DNA from: Acidovorax sp. HDW3
GTDB taxonomy: Bacteria > Pseudomonadota > Gammaproteobacteria > Burkholderiales > Burkholderiaceae_C
Length of the DNA stretch: 64,000 nucleotides
Reading direction: 5' to 3'
Assembly (NCBI RefSeq): GCF_011303755.1
Contig: NZ_CP049885.1
Span: 2,760,001 to 2,824,000 of the forward strand
The position numbers and the translations under genes were made by a program. Shown piece by piece: positions 8,809 through 18,132 of the stretch. The notes below the pieces were generated by a model, which was not told where the DNA came from, did not search any database, and saw nothing but the letters and a program-made list of their open reading frames with translations. Every line of letters starts with the position of its first letter. The first letter of the stretch is position 1.

Positions 8809-9561
8809 AATATCGAGCGCCCGGTAGAGCAGCGTCAACAGCGGCTGCTCCAGCTGCGGCAAGAGCGCCGCAATGCCCACCATGCCCACCGTCAGCGTCA
8901 CCGGAAAGCCGACGGCGTAGATGTTCATCTGCGGCGCCACGCGCGAGATGATGCCCAGCGTCAGGTTAACGAACAGCATCAGCGCCATCAGCGGCAGCGC
9001 CAGCCAGAAAGCGCTGGAGAACAGCGCGCTGCCCAGCTCGAACAGCCGCATCTGCGCCAGTGCCTGAAAAAAATTGCCATCGACTGGAAAAAACTCAAAG
9101 CTCTTGACCACCGCCAGCAACACCACCAGATGGCCGTTGATGACGATGAACAGCAACGTGGCCATGTTGCCAAAAAAGCGCCCGACGGCGCTGAGCTGGC
9201 CACCGCTGGCCGGATCGAAGAAGGAGGCAAAGTTCAGCCCCATCTGCAGCCCGATGACCTCACCCGCCATCTCCAGCGCCGCAAACACGATACGCACGGA
9301 AAACCCCAGCGCCATGCCCACCGCCACCTGCTGCGCCACGGCGCCCAGGGCCTCGCGGTCGTTCACGCCAATGACCGGCTGCGGCCCGAGCATGGCCTGG
9401 GAGCACAGGGCGATGAAAAACGCCAACCCGACCTTGACCCGCATCGGAATGGCGCGCATGGAGAACACCGGCGCCGTCGAAAACAGCGCCAGCACGCGCA
9501 AAAACGGCCACAGCAGGGGCGAGAGCCAGGCCATGATCTGGCCCTCGGTAAAGCTGATCAC
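8797..9561 (-). CDS. fliR: FliR, flagellar export gate membrane protein
   Basis: A 254-residue polytopic protein with about six hydrophobic segments, for example LSPLLWPFLRVLALFSTAP and MGLNFASFFDPASGG in the conserved family core. FliR forms, with FliP and FliQ, the core of the type III export gate inside the MS ring. The start is GTG (ISFTEGQIM), with GGAG 8 nt upstream. It is the last gene of the long leftward fli operon, 16 bp after fliQ, and it ends inside a dispersed repeat. Confidence 0.95.
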   Translation of the reverse strand: MISFTEGQIMAWLSPLLWPFLRVLALFSTAPVFSMRAIPMRVKVGLAFFIALCSQAMLGPQPVIGVNDREALGAVAQQVAVGMALGFSVRIVFAALEMAGEVIGLQMGLNFASFFDPASGGQLSAVGRFFGNMATLLFIVINGHLVVLLAVVKSFEFFPVDGNFFQALAQMRLFELGSALFSSAFWLALPLMALMLFVNLTLGIISRVAPQMNIYAVGFPVTLTVGMVGIAALLPQLEQPLLTLLYRALDIFQK

Positions 9562-9577
9562 TGCCGCCGCTCCCCCG

Positions 9578-9847
9578 TCAGCCCAGGGCCAGGGGCAGGG
9601 ATTCGATCATGCGCCGCAGGTAATCCACCAGCGTCGCCAGCATCCACGGCCCGGCAACGGCAAACACCACCAGCGCCGCCACCAGCTTGGGTACGAAAGC
9701 CAGCGTTGCCTCGTGGATTTGCGTCACCGCCTGGAATACGCTCACCAGCAGGCCCACGGCCATGATGGTGCCCAAGAGGGGCATGGACACCATCAGCAGC
9801 ATGGTCAGGGCCTCGTTGCCTATCGTCAGCACCATTTGCGCGTTCAT
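9578..9847 (-). CDS. fliQ: FliQ, flagellar export gate membrane protein
   Basis: An 89-residue protein with two transmembrane helices (about 13-38 and 50-72), the usual FliQ size. It is a component of the FliPQR export gate. The ATG at 9847 has AGGAGG 6 nt upstream; that site lies across the end of fliP, so translation is probably coupled. Seven further codons are open upstream but would start inside fliP. Confidence 0.94.
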   Translation of the reverse strand: MNAQMVLTIGNEALTMLLMVSMPLLGTIMAVGLLVSVFQAVTQIHEATLAFVPKLVAALVVFAVAGPWMLATLVDYLRRMIESLPLALG

Positions 9848-9857
9848 GGCTGCCCTC

Positions 9858-10619
9858 CTAGGTGGCAAAGCTCGCCGCCAGCGAGCCGATCAGCAGATTC
9901 CAGCCATCGGCAAGCACAAACAGCATGAGCTTGAACGGCAGCGCCACCAGCACCGGCGAAAGCATCATCATGCCCAGCGACATGAGGATGCTGGCCACCA
10001 CCATGTCGATGACCAGAAACGGAATGAAGATCATGAAGCCGATCTGGAACGCCGTTTTCAGCTCACTGGTGACAAAGGCCGGCACGATGACGCGAAACGG
10101 CGCCTGCTCGGCGCCCACGCCCGGCTCCAGCCTGGCCAGACGCGCGAACAGGGCAAAGTCGGACTCGCGCGTCTGCTTGAGCATGAAGGCGCGCATGGGC
10201 GCCTGGGCCTTGTCCAGCGCCTGCTCAAAACTCAGGGCGTTGGTGGTGTAAGGCTTGTACGCCTCTTGGTACACCTTGTCGAAAGTCGGCCCCATGACGA
10301 AGAAAGTCAGAAACAGCGACAACCCAATGACCACCTGGTTGGGCGGTGCCGACTGCGTACCCAGCGCCTGGCGCAGGAGCGAGAGCACGATGACGATGCG
10401 CGTAAAACCCGTCATCAGCAACAGCACTGCTGGCAAAAACGACAGGGCGGTAAAAAACAGCAGCGTCTGGATGGGCACCGAATAACTGTTGCCCCCCGCC
10501 CCCGCGCCCACCATCAAAGGCAGACTCGCTGGCGCCCCCTGCGCCCCCGCCCAGCTGGCCGCAGCCAGCAGCAAGCCAGCAACAGCGCCACGCGACCACA
10601 GCCCATGCGTGCGCTTCAT
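9858..10619 (-). CDS. fliP: FliP, flagellar export gate membrane protein
   Basis: A 253-residue protein with a cleavable-type signal sequence (about residues 1-27), as known for FliP, followed by the core with LLFFTALSFLPAVLLLMTGF, TRIVIVLSLLRQALGTQ and the C-terminal helices LVIDMVVASILMSLGMMML. It assembles first in the export gate, helped by FliO. The ATG at 10619 overlaps the fliO stop (ATGA); a longer open frame upstream overlaps all of fliO and lacks family homology. Confidence 0.96.
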   Translation of the reverse strand: MKRTHGLWSRGAVAGLLLAAASWAGAQGAPASLPLMVGAGAGGNSYSVPIQTLLFFTALSFLPAVLLLMTGFTRIVIVLSLLRQALGTQSAPPNQVVIGLSLFLTFFVMGPTFDKVYQEAYKPYTTNALSFEQALDKAQAPMRAFMLKQTRESDFALFARLARLEPGVGAEQAPFRVIVPAFVTSELKTAFQIGFMIFIPFLVIDMVVASILMSLGMMMLSPVLVALPFKLMLFVLADGWNLLIGSLAASFAT

Positions 10620-10975
10620 GCTTGCTCCGGTGCAGGTGCAGCTGCTGCGGCCACCGCCAGCGGTGCACTCGCCTGGGCAGCGGCCATTTCCGTGCGAAAC
10701 GAAGCGGCAGGCAGGGCCGGCGTGCTGCCCAGCACATGCAGGCATTGCAGCTGCTGCGCCGAAACCCCGAGCACAAGTACGGCGCGCTGGCCCTCGTGCT
10801 GCACCTCCACCGTCACCACCCGCTGCTGCGGCCCGACGGCGGCTTGCGCCAGCACCCGCGTGCTGGCGTTGCCCGCACCCTGGGCGCCCTGACGCTGCTG
10901 CAGGCGGCGCACCAGCCAAGGCAGCGTGGCGATGCCGGCGATGAACAACACCACCAGCACCAGCGTTTGGTTCAT
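10616..10975 (-). CDS. fliO: FliO, export gate assembly protein
   Basis: A 119-residue protein with one N-terminal transmembrane helix (TLVLVVLFIAGIATLPWLV) and a small cytoplasmic domain (VGPQQRVVTVEVQHEGQRAV) typical of FliO. It stabilises FliP during gate assembly. Start choice: the ATG at 10975 gives the normal N-terminus; a GTG at 10990 overlapping the fliN stop is an alternative that adds five residues. The Ala-rich tail is weakly conserved. It lies between fliN and fliP and overlaps fliP by 4 bp. Confidence 0.88.
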   Translation of the reverse strand: MNQTLVLVVLFIAGIATLPWLVRRLQQRQGAQGAGNASTRVLAQAAVGPQQRVVTVEVQHEGQRAVLVLGVSAQQLQCLHVLGSTPALPAASFRTEMAAAQASAPLAVAAAAAPAPEQA

Positions 10976-10982
10976 GGCGCCA

Positions 10983-11441
10983 TCAGCCACGGCTGACCCG
11001 GCGCAGGCGCTCGGACGGGGTCACCACGTCGGTCAGGCGGATACCGAACTTGTCGTTCACCACCACCACCTCGCCCTGGGCAATCAGGTAGCCGTTGACC
11101 AGCACGTCCATGGGCTCGCCCGCCAGGGCGTCGAGCTCGACCACCGAGCCCTGCGCCAGCTGCAAGATGTATTTGATCGGCACCTTGGTGCGCCCGAGCT
11201 CGACCGAGAGCTGCACCGGAATGTCGAGCACCATGTTGATGTCGCTGACCGGCACATCACCGCCCTGGGCGGCTGCGGAGGGGCGCACCGTATTGCCCGA
11301 CAGCGGCCCGCCCTGCTCGTCCATATCGGCCTGCGCCTGCTGACTGCCTTCGGTGCTTTTTTGCTCCTCCAGCGCCTCGGCCCAGCCGGCAAACGGGTCG
11401 TCCCCGCCCTCGGCGTTGTTGTTCTCACCTTCAGTTGCCAT
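10983..11441 (-). CDS. fliN: FliN, flagellar C-ring switch protein
   Basis: A 152-residue protein. The first 70 residues are acidic and low-complexity. The C-terminal SpoA domain (about 75-150) has the family lines DIPVQLSVELGRTKVPI, GSVVELDALAGEPMDVLVNG and DKFGIRLTDVV. It forms the bottom of the C-ring with FliM and docks FliH. The ATG at 11441 overlaps the last 11 bp of fliM; an additional 47 codons open upstream lie inside fliM and are not used. Confidence 0.96.
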   Translation of the reverse strand: MATEGENNNAEGGDDPFAGWAEALEEQKSTEGSQQAQADMDEQGGPLSGNTVRPSAAAQGGDVPVSDINMVLDIPVQLSVELGRTKVPIKYILQLAQGSVVELDALAGEPMDVLVNGYLIAQGEVVVVNDKFGIRLTDVVTPSERLRRVSRG

Positions 11442-12435
11442 GTTTTTCTCCCAGCCAGCTCGTCTCGCCGCCGCGCAGGCATTGTTCGATACGGATGGCG
11501 TATTTGTCGTTGTGCGTGCCGTACTGGCATTCAAAAACCGGCACCCCACCAATGGAGGCCCGGATGCGCGGCTCGCGGTCAAGCTCGATGAAATCGCCCG
11601 GCTTCATCGCCAGCAGCTGCTCGACAGTGGCGTCAGCACGCGCCAGCTCGGCCACCAGGGTGACCTCGGCGGCCTGAATCTCCCGCGTCAAAAGCTTGAC
11701 CCAGCGCCGATCGACCTCGATGGCGTCGCCCTGCACCGAGGAATAAAGCACATCGCGGATCGGTTCGAGCGTGGCATAGGGCATACACACATGAATGGCC
11801 CCGGCCAAATCGCCAATTTCCAGCTGAAAAGCGGTGGACACCACAATTTCACTGGGCGTCGCAATGTTGGCAAACTGCGGCTGCATTTCCGAGCGCTGGT
11901 AGGCCAGCTCCAGCGGATAAATACCCTGCCAGGCTTTTTTGTATTCGGTGGCAATCACGTCCACCAGGCGGTTGATGACGCGCTGCTCGGTGGGCGAGAA
12001 GTCGCGCCCCTCGATGCGTGTCTGGAACTTGCCCACGCCGCCATAGAGGGTATCGATGATGCCGAACACCAGCGACGGCTCACACACCACCAGGCCGTTA
12101 CCGCGCAACGGGCGAATGGCGACGATGTTGAAGTTGGTCGGCACCGCCAATTCGCGCAAAAAAGCGCTGTAGCGCTGCACCTGCACCGTACCGACGGAAA
12201 TCTCGGGGCTGCGGCGGATGAAGTTGAACAGGCCGATGCGGAAGTTGCGCGCAAAGCGTTCATTGACGATTTCCATCGTCGGCATCCGCCCGCGCACGAT
12301 GCGCTCCTGGCTGGAGATGTCGTAGTTGCGCACCGCGCCCTGCTCGACCTGCTCCTCCACAGTCTTCTGGCTCTCGCCAGTAACGCCCTCCAAGAGGGCA
12401 TCGACTTCTTCTTGCGACAGAAAAGCATCACTCAT
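11431..12435 (-). CDS. fliM: FliM, flagellar motor switch protein
   Basis: A 334-residue protein starting with the CheY-binding peptide MSDAFLSQEEVDALLEG. The middle CheC-like domain (about 50-230) binds FliG, and a C-terminal SpoA domain (about 250-320) pairs with FliN. Phospho-CheY binding at the N-terminus changes rotation direction. AAGGAG lies 6 nt upstream of the ATG. It is 24 bp downstream of fliL. Confidence 0.97.
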   Translation of the reverse strand: MSDAFLSQEEVDALLEGVTGESQKTVEEQVEQGAVRNYDISSQERIVRGRMPTMEIVNERFARNFRIGLFNFIRRSPEISVGTVQVQRYSAFLRELAVPTNFNIVAIRPLRGNGLVVCEPSLVFGIIDTLYGGVGKFQTRIEGRDFSPTEQRVINRLVDVIATEYKKAWQGIYPLELAYQRSEMQPQFANIATPSEIVVSTAFQLEIGDLAGAIHVCMPYATLEPIRDVLYSSVQGDAIEVDRRWVKLLTREIQAAEVTLVAELARADATVEQLLAMKPGDFIELDREPRIRASIGGVPVFECQYGTHNDKYAIRIEQCLRGGETSWLGEKHGN

Positions 12436-12459
12436 GCCCTGCTCCTTTCGCGCGCCACA

Positions 12460-13029
12460 TCACTGCACGATAAAGCTCGAGAACAACACACCGCGCACCG
12501 GATTGGCGCTGGGACGCGGAGCTTCTTCCTCATCCTCGTCTTCTTCCTCGTCCTTGCTGGGTTTGCGCTTCTTCGGCACCTTGTAGCCCAGGGGCTTGGA
12601 GACCTCACGCAAAATGTCCTGCGCCAGCTTTTCCTTGCCTTCCTTGGTCAGGAGCTCGTCCGAAGTGCGTTGCGACACCAACACCAAAATCGCACTGCGA
12701 ATAGTCGGCATGAACTGCTTGACCTGCTCAGCCGTCTTCGCGTCTGCCAACTCCAGCGTCAAACCAAGTTGCGCAAACCGATCTCCCCCAGGGTCTGCCA
12801 GATTCACCACCATGTTTTCAATGGGCAAAAACGTCGGCGGGCCTTTGGGCGCTGCGGCCTTGTGTTGGGCCGGAGCACCCTCTTCCCCTTCACCCCCTTG
12901 GGCACCGAGCATGAACCATGCCGCAGCAGCACCTACCACCACCAGCACAGCGACGATGGCACCAATGAGCACCAGTTTTTTCTTGCCAGCCGGTTTGTCC
13001 TTGGCGGCGTCAGCAGGTTTATCGGACAC
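12460..13029 (-). CDS. fliL: FliL, stator-associated basal body protein
   Basis: A 189-residue single-pass membrane protein: a Lys-rich N-terminus, a transmembrane helix at about 18-40 (LVLIGAIVAVLVVVGAAAA), and a periplasmic domain with FLPIENMVVNL and ILREVSKPLGY. Unusually, an acidic stretch (DEEEDEDEEE) splits the C-terminal part before the end VRGVLFSSFIVQ. The start is GTG, with AAGGAAA upstream. A 126-bp gap separates it from fliK, so it may have its own promoter at the head of fliLMNOPQR. FliL supports stator function. Confidence 0.93.
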   Translation of the reverse strand: MSDKPADAAKDKPAGKKKLVLIGAIVAVLVVVGAAAAWFMLGAQGGEGEEGAPAQHKAAAPKGPPTFLPIENMVVNLADPGGDRFAQLGLTLELADAKTAEQVKQFMPTIRSAILVLVSQRTSDELLTKEGKEKLAQDILREVSKPLGYKVPKKRKPSKDEEEDEDEEEAPRPSANPVRGVLFSSFIVQ

Positions 13030-13155
13030 GGTGGAATTTCCTTGCGGTAATGCGGGCAGCCAGGGGCCGGATGCCGCCGATTATGGGAGGAGAGGCGGGC
13101 AATAATAGCCAGAATAAAAGCCCCAAAGCCCTGCCTTCACCGCCCTTCGCCAGGC
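13030..13155. promoter_or_regulatory. fliK-fliL intergenic gap, possible internal promoter
   Basis: This is the only sizeable gap in the fliF-to-fliR operon. It is locally AT-richer (AATAATAGCCAGAATAAAAG) and contains GCCGATTATGGG at about 13076. The same GCCGATTAT string is found in the fliF/fliE divergent region at about 19919. No sigma-28 or sigma-54 promoter fits. An internal promoter for fliLMNOPQR is plausible but unproven. Confidence 0.3.
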
Positions 13156-14394
13156 TCACACGAAAACGTCCAGGCCCCGCGCACCGGCCACAGGCGTACG
13201 GGGGGTGCCAGCGGCCACGGCCTGGGCCGGCGCCACCTGGGCCCGTCCCGCTCGCGCGCCGGCGCGACCCTCGCCGCCTGGCTGGCCAGACTGGGACGCT
13301 GCGCCGCCACCCGCACCAGCGCCAGCGCCATCACCCACAGTCACCCCGGCCAACACCAGGCCCTGGTTTTGCAGCAGCTCGCGCAGCTGCGACATGCTGG
13401 CGTCGAGCGCCTCGCGGGTCTGCACCTGGTCGCTGCGGAAAGTGACATGCGCCTCGTTACCCGACAACGCCACCCGCACCTGCATCGGCTGGCCATCGCG
13501 GTCGAGCGTCATCTCGGCACTTTGGCTGTTTTGATTAACCCAGAACGCCACCTGCTCAGCCATGCTGTCCTCGCCCGCCAGGGCGCTGGCATCGGGCGCT
13601 GGCGCTGCGGCATCGGGGGCGCCAGGCGTCAGATCAGCGGCCAGCGCGCCCCCCGCTGCCCCTTCGGGCGCAGTGCGCGCCACCGGCTCCGCCGCTGCCG
13701 CGCTGGAGCCGCGTTGCGCCTGCAGCGCAGCCTGCAGGGCCTGCAGCAGCGGCCCACTGGCGGGCTCCTGTGCGGATGCTGCAGCCTGCAAAGCCACCGT
13801 TGCGCCCTCACGCGCTACGCTCTGCATATCTGCAGCCTGCGCCCCTGCAGAAGCGGGCGCCGGCTGCGCCCCAGCAACACCTGCGAGCGCAGACGCGGCA
13901 GGCGCCTGCCGCCCCAAAGTGGCGGTATCCGCAGGCTGCGCACCGCCACGGCTGTCCCACGCAGCGCTGGCGCTGGCCCAGCGCGCCTGCGGGCCCTTGG
14001 CCTTGGTACCCAACAGTCCGAGCGCATCCTTCTCGTCGCCTTCGGCACGGTCTGCGGCCAGATCCATCTGCGCAGTTTGTGCCACCAAAGTATTGGCAAC
14101 ACCACCGAGCCCCACCCAGGCCAGGGCAGCTTCCACCCCACCGAGCGCCGGCGCTGTGCCCTCTGCCCCTGGTAACTCTTGCACCTGCGACTGCAGACCC
14201 ACTACAGCCTGGCCGCCATCACCGAGCGCCGCCAGCAGGCTGGCAAACACGTCCTGCGCCCCCTGTGATGCCCCACTGGCGTTGGCACTGGCACTGGCAT
14301 TGGCGTCCGTAGGTTTGGCATTGCCCTTGCGCGCCGCGCCCGAGGTGGGGGCGGCGGGCGGCGGCGGGGTGCTGTTGCTGCGTTCGGCTTGCAT
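13156..14394 (-). CDS. fliK: FliK, hook-length control protein
   Basis: A 412-residue protein. The first 260 residues are Ala/Gln/Gly-rich and poorly conserved, as expected for the molecular ruler region. The C-terminal hook domain (about 270-355) has AEMTLDRDGQPMQVRVALSG and HVTFRSDQVQTREALDASM. FliK is secreted and triggers the export switch at FlhB. The ATG at 14394 is 7 nt behind AGGAGG; another ATG at 14400 overlaps the fliJ stop but sits only 1 nt from the site. Its 3' end is followed by the 126-bp gap before fliL. Confidence 0.92.
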   Translation of the reverse strand: MQAERSNSTPPPPAAPTSGAARKGNAKPTDANASASANASGASQGAQDVFASLLAALGDGGQAVVGLQSQVQELPGAEGTAPALGGVEAALAWVGLGGVANTLVAQTAQMDLAADRAEGDEKDALGLLGTKAKGPQARWASASAAWDSRGGAQPADTATLGRQAPAASALAGVAGAQPAPASAGAQAADMQSVAREGATVALQAAASAQEPASGPLLQALQAALQAQRGSSAAAAEPVARTAPEGAAGGALAADLTPGAPDAAAPAPDASALAGEDSMAEQVAFWVNQNSQSAEMTLDRDGQPMQVRVALSGNEAHVTFRSDQVQTREALDASMSQLRELLQNQGLVLAGVTVGDGAGAGAGGGAASQSGQPGGEGRAGARAGRAQVAPAQAVAAGTPRTPVAGARGLDVFV

Positions 14395-14396
14395 GG

Positions 14397-14873
14397 TCAT
14401 ACCTCCTGCCCCAGGGGGCTTGTGCGGCTTGTGCTGTACGGCGACACCAGGCGCAGGCTGGCGCGCTCATCGGTTTGCTTTTGCTCGCGGCGTTGCTGCG
14501 CCAAAGCCTGCTCCTGCTGCTTGCGCTGCAGCACTTTTTGCAGGCTTTGAACCCGCAACTCGGCCTGCATCAACACCTGGCGCGCCTGGGCCACGCGCTG
14601 GCCCTGGGCCTGCACGATGTCGGCTTGCAAGCCCATGGTGTGTTCGAGCCGGGCCATGAACTGGTAGTGGTGGTGCATCACCTCCGGCTGCACGGCGGCG
14701 CCTGCGCGCATTCCCCAGCGCTGCTCGGTTTCTTGTGCGTATTGGCGCAATTGGTCGAGTTGCGCTTGCCCCGCCTGCACGATGCGCTGCAAATCCAGGA
14801 GCGCCTGGCGCGCGCCGTCACGCTGGCGCTGGGCCACTTCAATGGCAACTTGCAGGGCGTTGAGGGTGGACAT
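14397..14873 (-). CDS. fliJ: FliJ, export apparatus coiled-coil protein
   Basis: A 158-residue, Gln/Arg-rich, almost fully helical protein. Two long heptad regions (about 5-60 and 70-135) match the antiparallel coiled coil of FliJ. FliJ sits in the FliI hexamer and contacts FlhA. It begins 12 bp after the fliI stop, and its stop overlaps an ATG of fliK. Sequence identity in this family is low, so position in the operon carries much of the weight. Confidence 0.88.
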   Translation of the reverse strand: MSTLNALQVAIEVAQRQRDGARQALLDLQRIVQAGQAQLDQLRQYAQETEQRWGMRAGAAVQPEVMHHHYQFMARLEHTMGLQADIVQAQGQRVAQARQVLMQAELRVQSLQKVLQRKQQEQALAQQRREQKQTDERASLRLVSPYSTSRTSPLGQEV

Positions 14874-14885
14874 GACAGCCTCCCA

Positions 14886-16280
14886 TTACCCAGCGAGCGT
14901 CGCCGCCATGGCGTTGAGGCTCTCGTCGAGGCTGGCGCCCTCGCGCATCCCCTGCTGCAAGAAGGCGGCCATGGCCGGCTGCAGGCGGATGGCTTCGTCA
15001 AGCTGCGGATCAGAGCCGCTCATATAGGCCCCCACCTGCACCAAGTCGCGCCCTTTTTGGTAGCGCGAATACAGGGCGCGAAACTGCCGCGCCAGCTCAA
15101 AATGCTCGGGCGACACAACGTTGTGCATCACGCGCGAAGCCGATTGTTCGATGTCGATGGCCGGAAAATGTCCCATCTCCGCCAGGCTGCGCGAGAGCAC
15201 GATGTGGCCGTCAAGAATGGCGCGCGCCGCGTCGGCAATCGGGTCTTGCTGGTCGTCGCCCTCAGAAAGCACGGTGTAGAACGCCGTGATGGAGCCATGC
15301 CCGTGCAAGCCGTTGCCACTGCGCTCGACCAGCCCCGGCAGCTTGGCAAAACACGACGGTGGGTAACCCTTGGTGGCCGGTGGTTCGCCAATGGCCAGCG
15401 CAATTTCGCGCTGCGCCATGGCGTAGCGGGTGAGCGAATCCATGAGCAGCAGCACGTGCTGGCCCTGGTCTCGAAAGTATTCGGCCACCGCCGTAGCGTA
15501 GGCTGCGCCCTGCATCCGCAACAGCGGCGGTGCATCGGCCGGCGCCGCGACGACCACGGCGCGCTGGCGATCCTCGGCGCCCAAAATATCTTCCACAAAC
15601 TCCTTGACCTCGCGCCCGCGCTCGCCGATCAGGCCGACGACGATCACATCCGCCTGCGTGTAGCGTGCCATCATGCCCAGCAGCACGCTCTTGCCCACGC
15701 CGGAGCCGGCAAACAGGCCCAGGCGCTGGCCGCGCCCAACCGTCAGCAGGGCGTTGATGGCGCGCACGCCGGTATCGAGCGTCTGGCGCACCGGATCGCG
15801 CTCCATGGCGTTGATGGGGCTGCGATCCATGGGCTCGGCCTGCACGTCCAGAATAGGCCCGGCATGATCGAGCGGCAGGCCCTGCGAATCGACCACGCGC
15901 CCGAGCAGACCGCGCCCGAGCGGCAGGCGCAGCACGCCCGTGGCCAGCGAGGGCACCTCGGTATCGCCCAGCTGCGGCGCCAGCACGTAGGGCTGGGCCG
16001 GCGTCACGCTGGCGCCACTGGAGAGCCCATGGATGTCGCCCGCCGGCATCAAGAACGCCCGCCCGTCCGAGAACCCCACCACCTCAGCCAGCACCGGCTC
16101 CTGGCCCGGCATCTGCACCTGGCATTGCGCGCCCACCGGCACGCGCAGGCCCGAGGCTTCGAGCACCAGCCCCGTCAGCCGCGTGAGCGTGCCGCGCGCC
16201 TGCAGCGCCAGCGGCTGGTTGGCGCGCTGGCGGGCATTGGCCAAAAAGGCGCCCCAGGCCGGGCCGGGTTCAATCGGCAT
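14886..16280 (-). CDS. fliI: FliI, flagellum-specific export ATPase
   Basis: A 464-residue F1-beta-like ATPase with Walker [16 protein letters not shown], Walker [18 protein letters not shown] and the export-ATPase signature [14 protein letters not shown]. The first residues (about 1-60) are the FliH-interacting part. It forms the ATPase ring below the export gate. Its start overlaps the fliH stop by 11 bp. Confidence 0.97.
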   Translation of the reverse strand: MPIEPGPAWGAFLANARQRANQPLALQARGTLTRLTGLVLEASGLRVPVGAQCQVQMPGQEPVLAEVVGFSDGRAFLMPAGDIHGLSSGASVTPAQPYVLAPQLGDTEVPSLATGVLRLPLGRGLLGRVVDSQGLPLDHAGPILDVQAEPMDRSPINAMERDPVRQTLDTGVRAINALLTVGRGQRLGLFAGSGVGKSVLLGMMARYTQADVIVVGLIGERGREVKEFVEDILGAEDRQRAVVVAAPADAPPLLRMQGAAYATAVAEYFRDQGQHVLLLMDSLTRYAMAQREIALAIGEPPATKGYPPSCFAKLPGLVERSGNGLHGHGSITAFYTVLSEGDDQQDPIADAARAILDGHIVLSRSLAEMGHFPAIDIEQSASRVMHNVVSPEHFELARQFRALYSRYQKGRDLVQVGAYMSGSDPQLDEAIRLQPAMAAFLQQGMREGASLDESLNAMAATLAG

Positions 16281-17052
16281 CGTCGCCCTCCTCCCATTCG
16301 CCCACCAGGCCCAGTGCGGCCACGGCGCGGCGCCAGCGCTTGGGCAGGCTGCCGTCGATCACGGCGCCGGCCGATTCGACCAGGCAGTCGCCCGGCGCCA
16401 CTGCCGGATCGGGCTGCCACTGCACCTTGCCGGCGCCAAACTTTTCACGCAGCGGGCGCTCGAGCTGCTCCCAGTCCGACGGATGCAGGCGCACGGTGGC
16501 CGCGCGGCCTTCGCTCACCAGCATGTCCAGCGCCTCGCGCACCACGGGCAGCAGCGCCTGCGGATCGCCTTTCAATTCGCGGCGCACCACCTGGCGCGCA
16601 ATGTCGCAGGCGAGCTGCAGCAGCTCGCGCGCCATGCGTTGCTGCAGTTCGGTGCAGCTGGCATCGAGCGCGGCGAGCAGCGCCGTCAGCTGCTCGGCGC
16701 TTTGCTGCCCGGGGCCGGCGACGTAATCGTCCAGGCGTTGCTGCCATTCCTGCGCGGTTTGCTGCTGGCCCTGTGCCAGCCCCTGGGCGTGGCCCTCGGC
16801 GTGGGCCTGGGCACTCACTTGCTGCAGCAAGGCTTCGTGCTCGGCCAGGGAGATCATGGGTTCGAACGGCTCCAGCGGTGCGGGCGGCGCCAGGTCTTCC
16901 GGCACCTCCTCGGGCTCGGGCTGCGGCTCTGCCAGCGGCGGCTCGCTGCCACTGCCGATGTGGCCAAAGCTCCACTGCGTGACCGCCCCGGCCTCGATCT
17001 CCTCCTTGGGGATGAAGCGGGTGTAGGCGCGGCTGCCCGATGGACTCACCAT
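16270..17052 (-). CDS. fliH: FliH, export ATPase regulator
   Basis: A 260-residue protein with an acidic/proline-rich N-terminus carrying aromatic residues, a Gln/Ala-rich helical middle with small-residue repeats (about 85-140), and a C-terminal domain (about 140-250) similar to the V/F-ATPase stator subunit ([20 protein letters not shown]). It links FliI to FliN in the C-ring. It lies 24 bp after fliG and overlaps fliI by 11 bp. Confidence 0.92.
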   Translation of the reverse strand: MVSPSGSRAYTRFIPKEEIEAGAVTQWSFGHIGSGSEPPLAEPQPEPEEVPEDLAPPAPLEPFEPMISLAEHEALLQQVSAQAHAEGHAQGLAQGQQQTAQEWQQRLDDYVAGPGQQSAEQLTALLAALDASCTELQQRMARELLQLACDIARQVVRRELKGDPQALLPVVREALDMLVSEGRAATVRLHPSDWEQLERPLREKFGAGKVQWQPDPAVAPGDCLVESAGAVIDGSLPKRWRRAVAALGLVGEWEEGDDAD

Positions 17053-17076
17053 GGCCGTCCCCTGCCTGGAGTGGCG

Positions 17077-18075
17077 TTACACCAGCGCATCGTCGGCCCC
17101 GCCACCGCCGAGCACGATCTGGCCTTCTTCGGCCAGGCGGCGCACGGTCTTGATGATTTCGCGCTGCTGCGTCTCGACTTCGGACAGGCGCATGGGCCCG
17201 CGCGCCTCCAGGTCTTCGCGCATGGCTTCGGCAGCGCGCGAGGACATATTGCCCAGGATTTTTTCGCGCAGCTCGTTCGAGGCCGCCTTCAAGGCAACGA
17301 TCAGCGTCTCGGACGCCACCTCGCGCAGCACCGTCTGGATGGAACGGTCGTCGAGCTTGCCGATGTCCTCGAAGACGAACATCTTGTCCATGATTTTTTG
17401 CGCCAGGTCGGGGTCGTAGCCCCGGATGGATTCGAGCACCGTGGCATCCACGCCCGAGCTCATCAGGTTGATGATCTCCGCCGCCGTCTTGACGCCGCCG
17501 AGCGAGCTCTTGCGAATCTTGTCACCACCGGCGAGCACCTTGTACAGCACCTCGTTCAAGTCCTTGAGCGCCGTCGGCTGTATACCTTCGAGCGTGGCCA
17601 CGCGCAGCATGATTTCGCAGCGCTGGCGATCGGTCAGCTGCATCAGGATGGCCGACGACTGCTCCACATCCAGGTGCACCAGGATGGCTGCGACGATCTG
17701 CGGGTGCTCGTTGCGCAGCAGCTCCGCCACCGACAGCGGATCCATCCACTTGAGGCTCTCAATGCCCGAGACGTCACCGCCCTGCAAAATGCGGTCGATC
17801 AGCAGCGTGGCCTTGTCGTCCCCCAGCGCCCGCCTGAGCACCGAGCGCACGTAGTTGCCGGTATCGGACACCAGCAGACTTTGCGCCGCCGCGTCCTCGG
17901 AAAAGCGCGAGACGATGTCGTCCACCTTGTCGCGCGAAATGGCGCGCATCCGCGCAATCGTTTCGCCGAGTTTTTGCACCTCCTTGGGCGAGAGGTGCTT
18001 GAACACCTCACCGGCGGCCTCCTCCCCCAGGGAGATCAGCAAAATCGCGGCATCGTTGAGCCCTTGTTCATCCAT
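17077..18075 (-). CDS. fliG: FliG, flagellar rotor/switch protein
   Basis: A 332-residue protein with the three FliG regions: an N-terminal domain that holds FliF, a middle domain with the EHPQ motif (ELLRNEHPQIVAAILVHLD), and the C-terminal torque domain with charged residues on the helix LREKILGNMSSRAAEAMRED. It couples stator motion to the C-ring. It starts 57 bp after the fliF stop. Confidence 0.97.
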   Translation of the reverse strand: MDEQGLNDAAILLISLGEEAAGEVFKHLSPKEVQKLGETIARMRAISRDKVDDIVSRFSEDAAAQSLLVSDTGNYVRSVLRRALGDDKATLLIDRILQGGDVSGIESLKWMDPLSVAELLRNEHPQIVAAILVHLDVEQSSAILMQLTDRQRCEIMLRVATLEGIQPTALKDLNEVLYKVLAGGDKIRKSSLGGVKTAAEIINLMSSGVDATVLESIRGYDPDLAQKIMDKMFVFEDIGKLDDRSIQTVLREVASETLIVALKAASNELREKILGNMSSRAAEAMREDLEARGPMRLSEVETQQREIIKTVRRLAEEGQIVLGGGGADDALV

Positions 18076-18132
18076 GGCTGTATTCCATCCATCGCAAAGA
18101 AGCCAAGCATAAGGCGGCCCGCCCTGGCGAGG

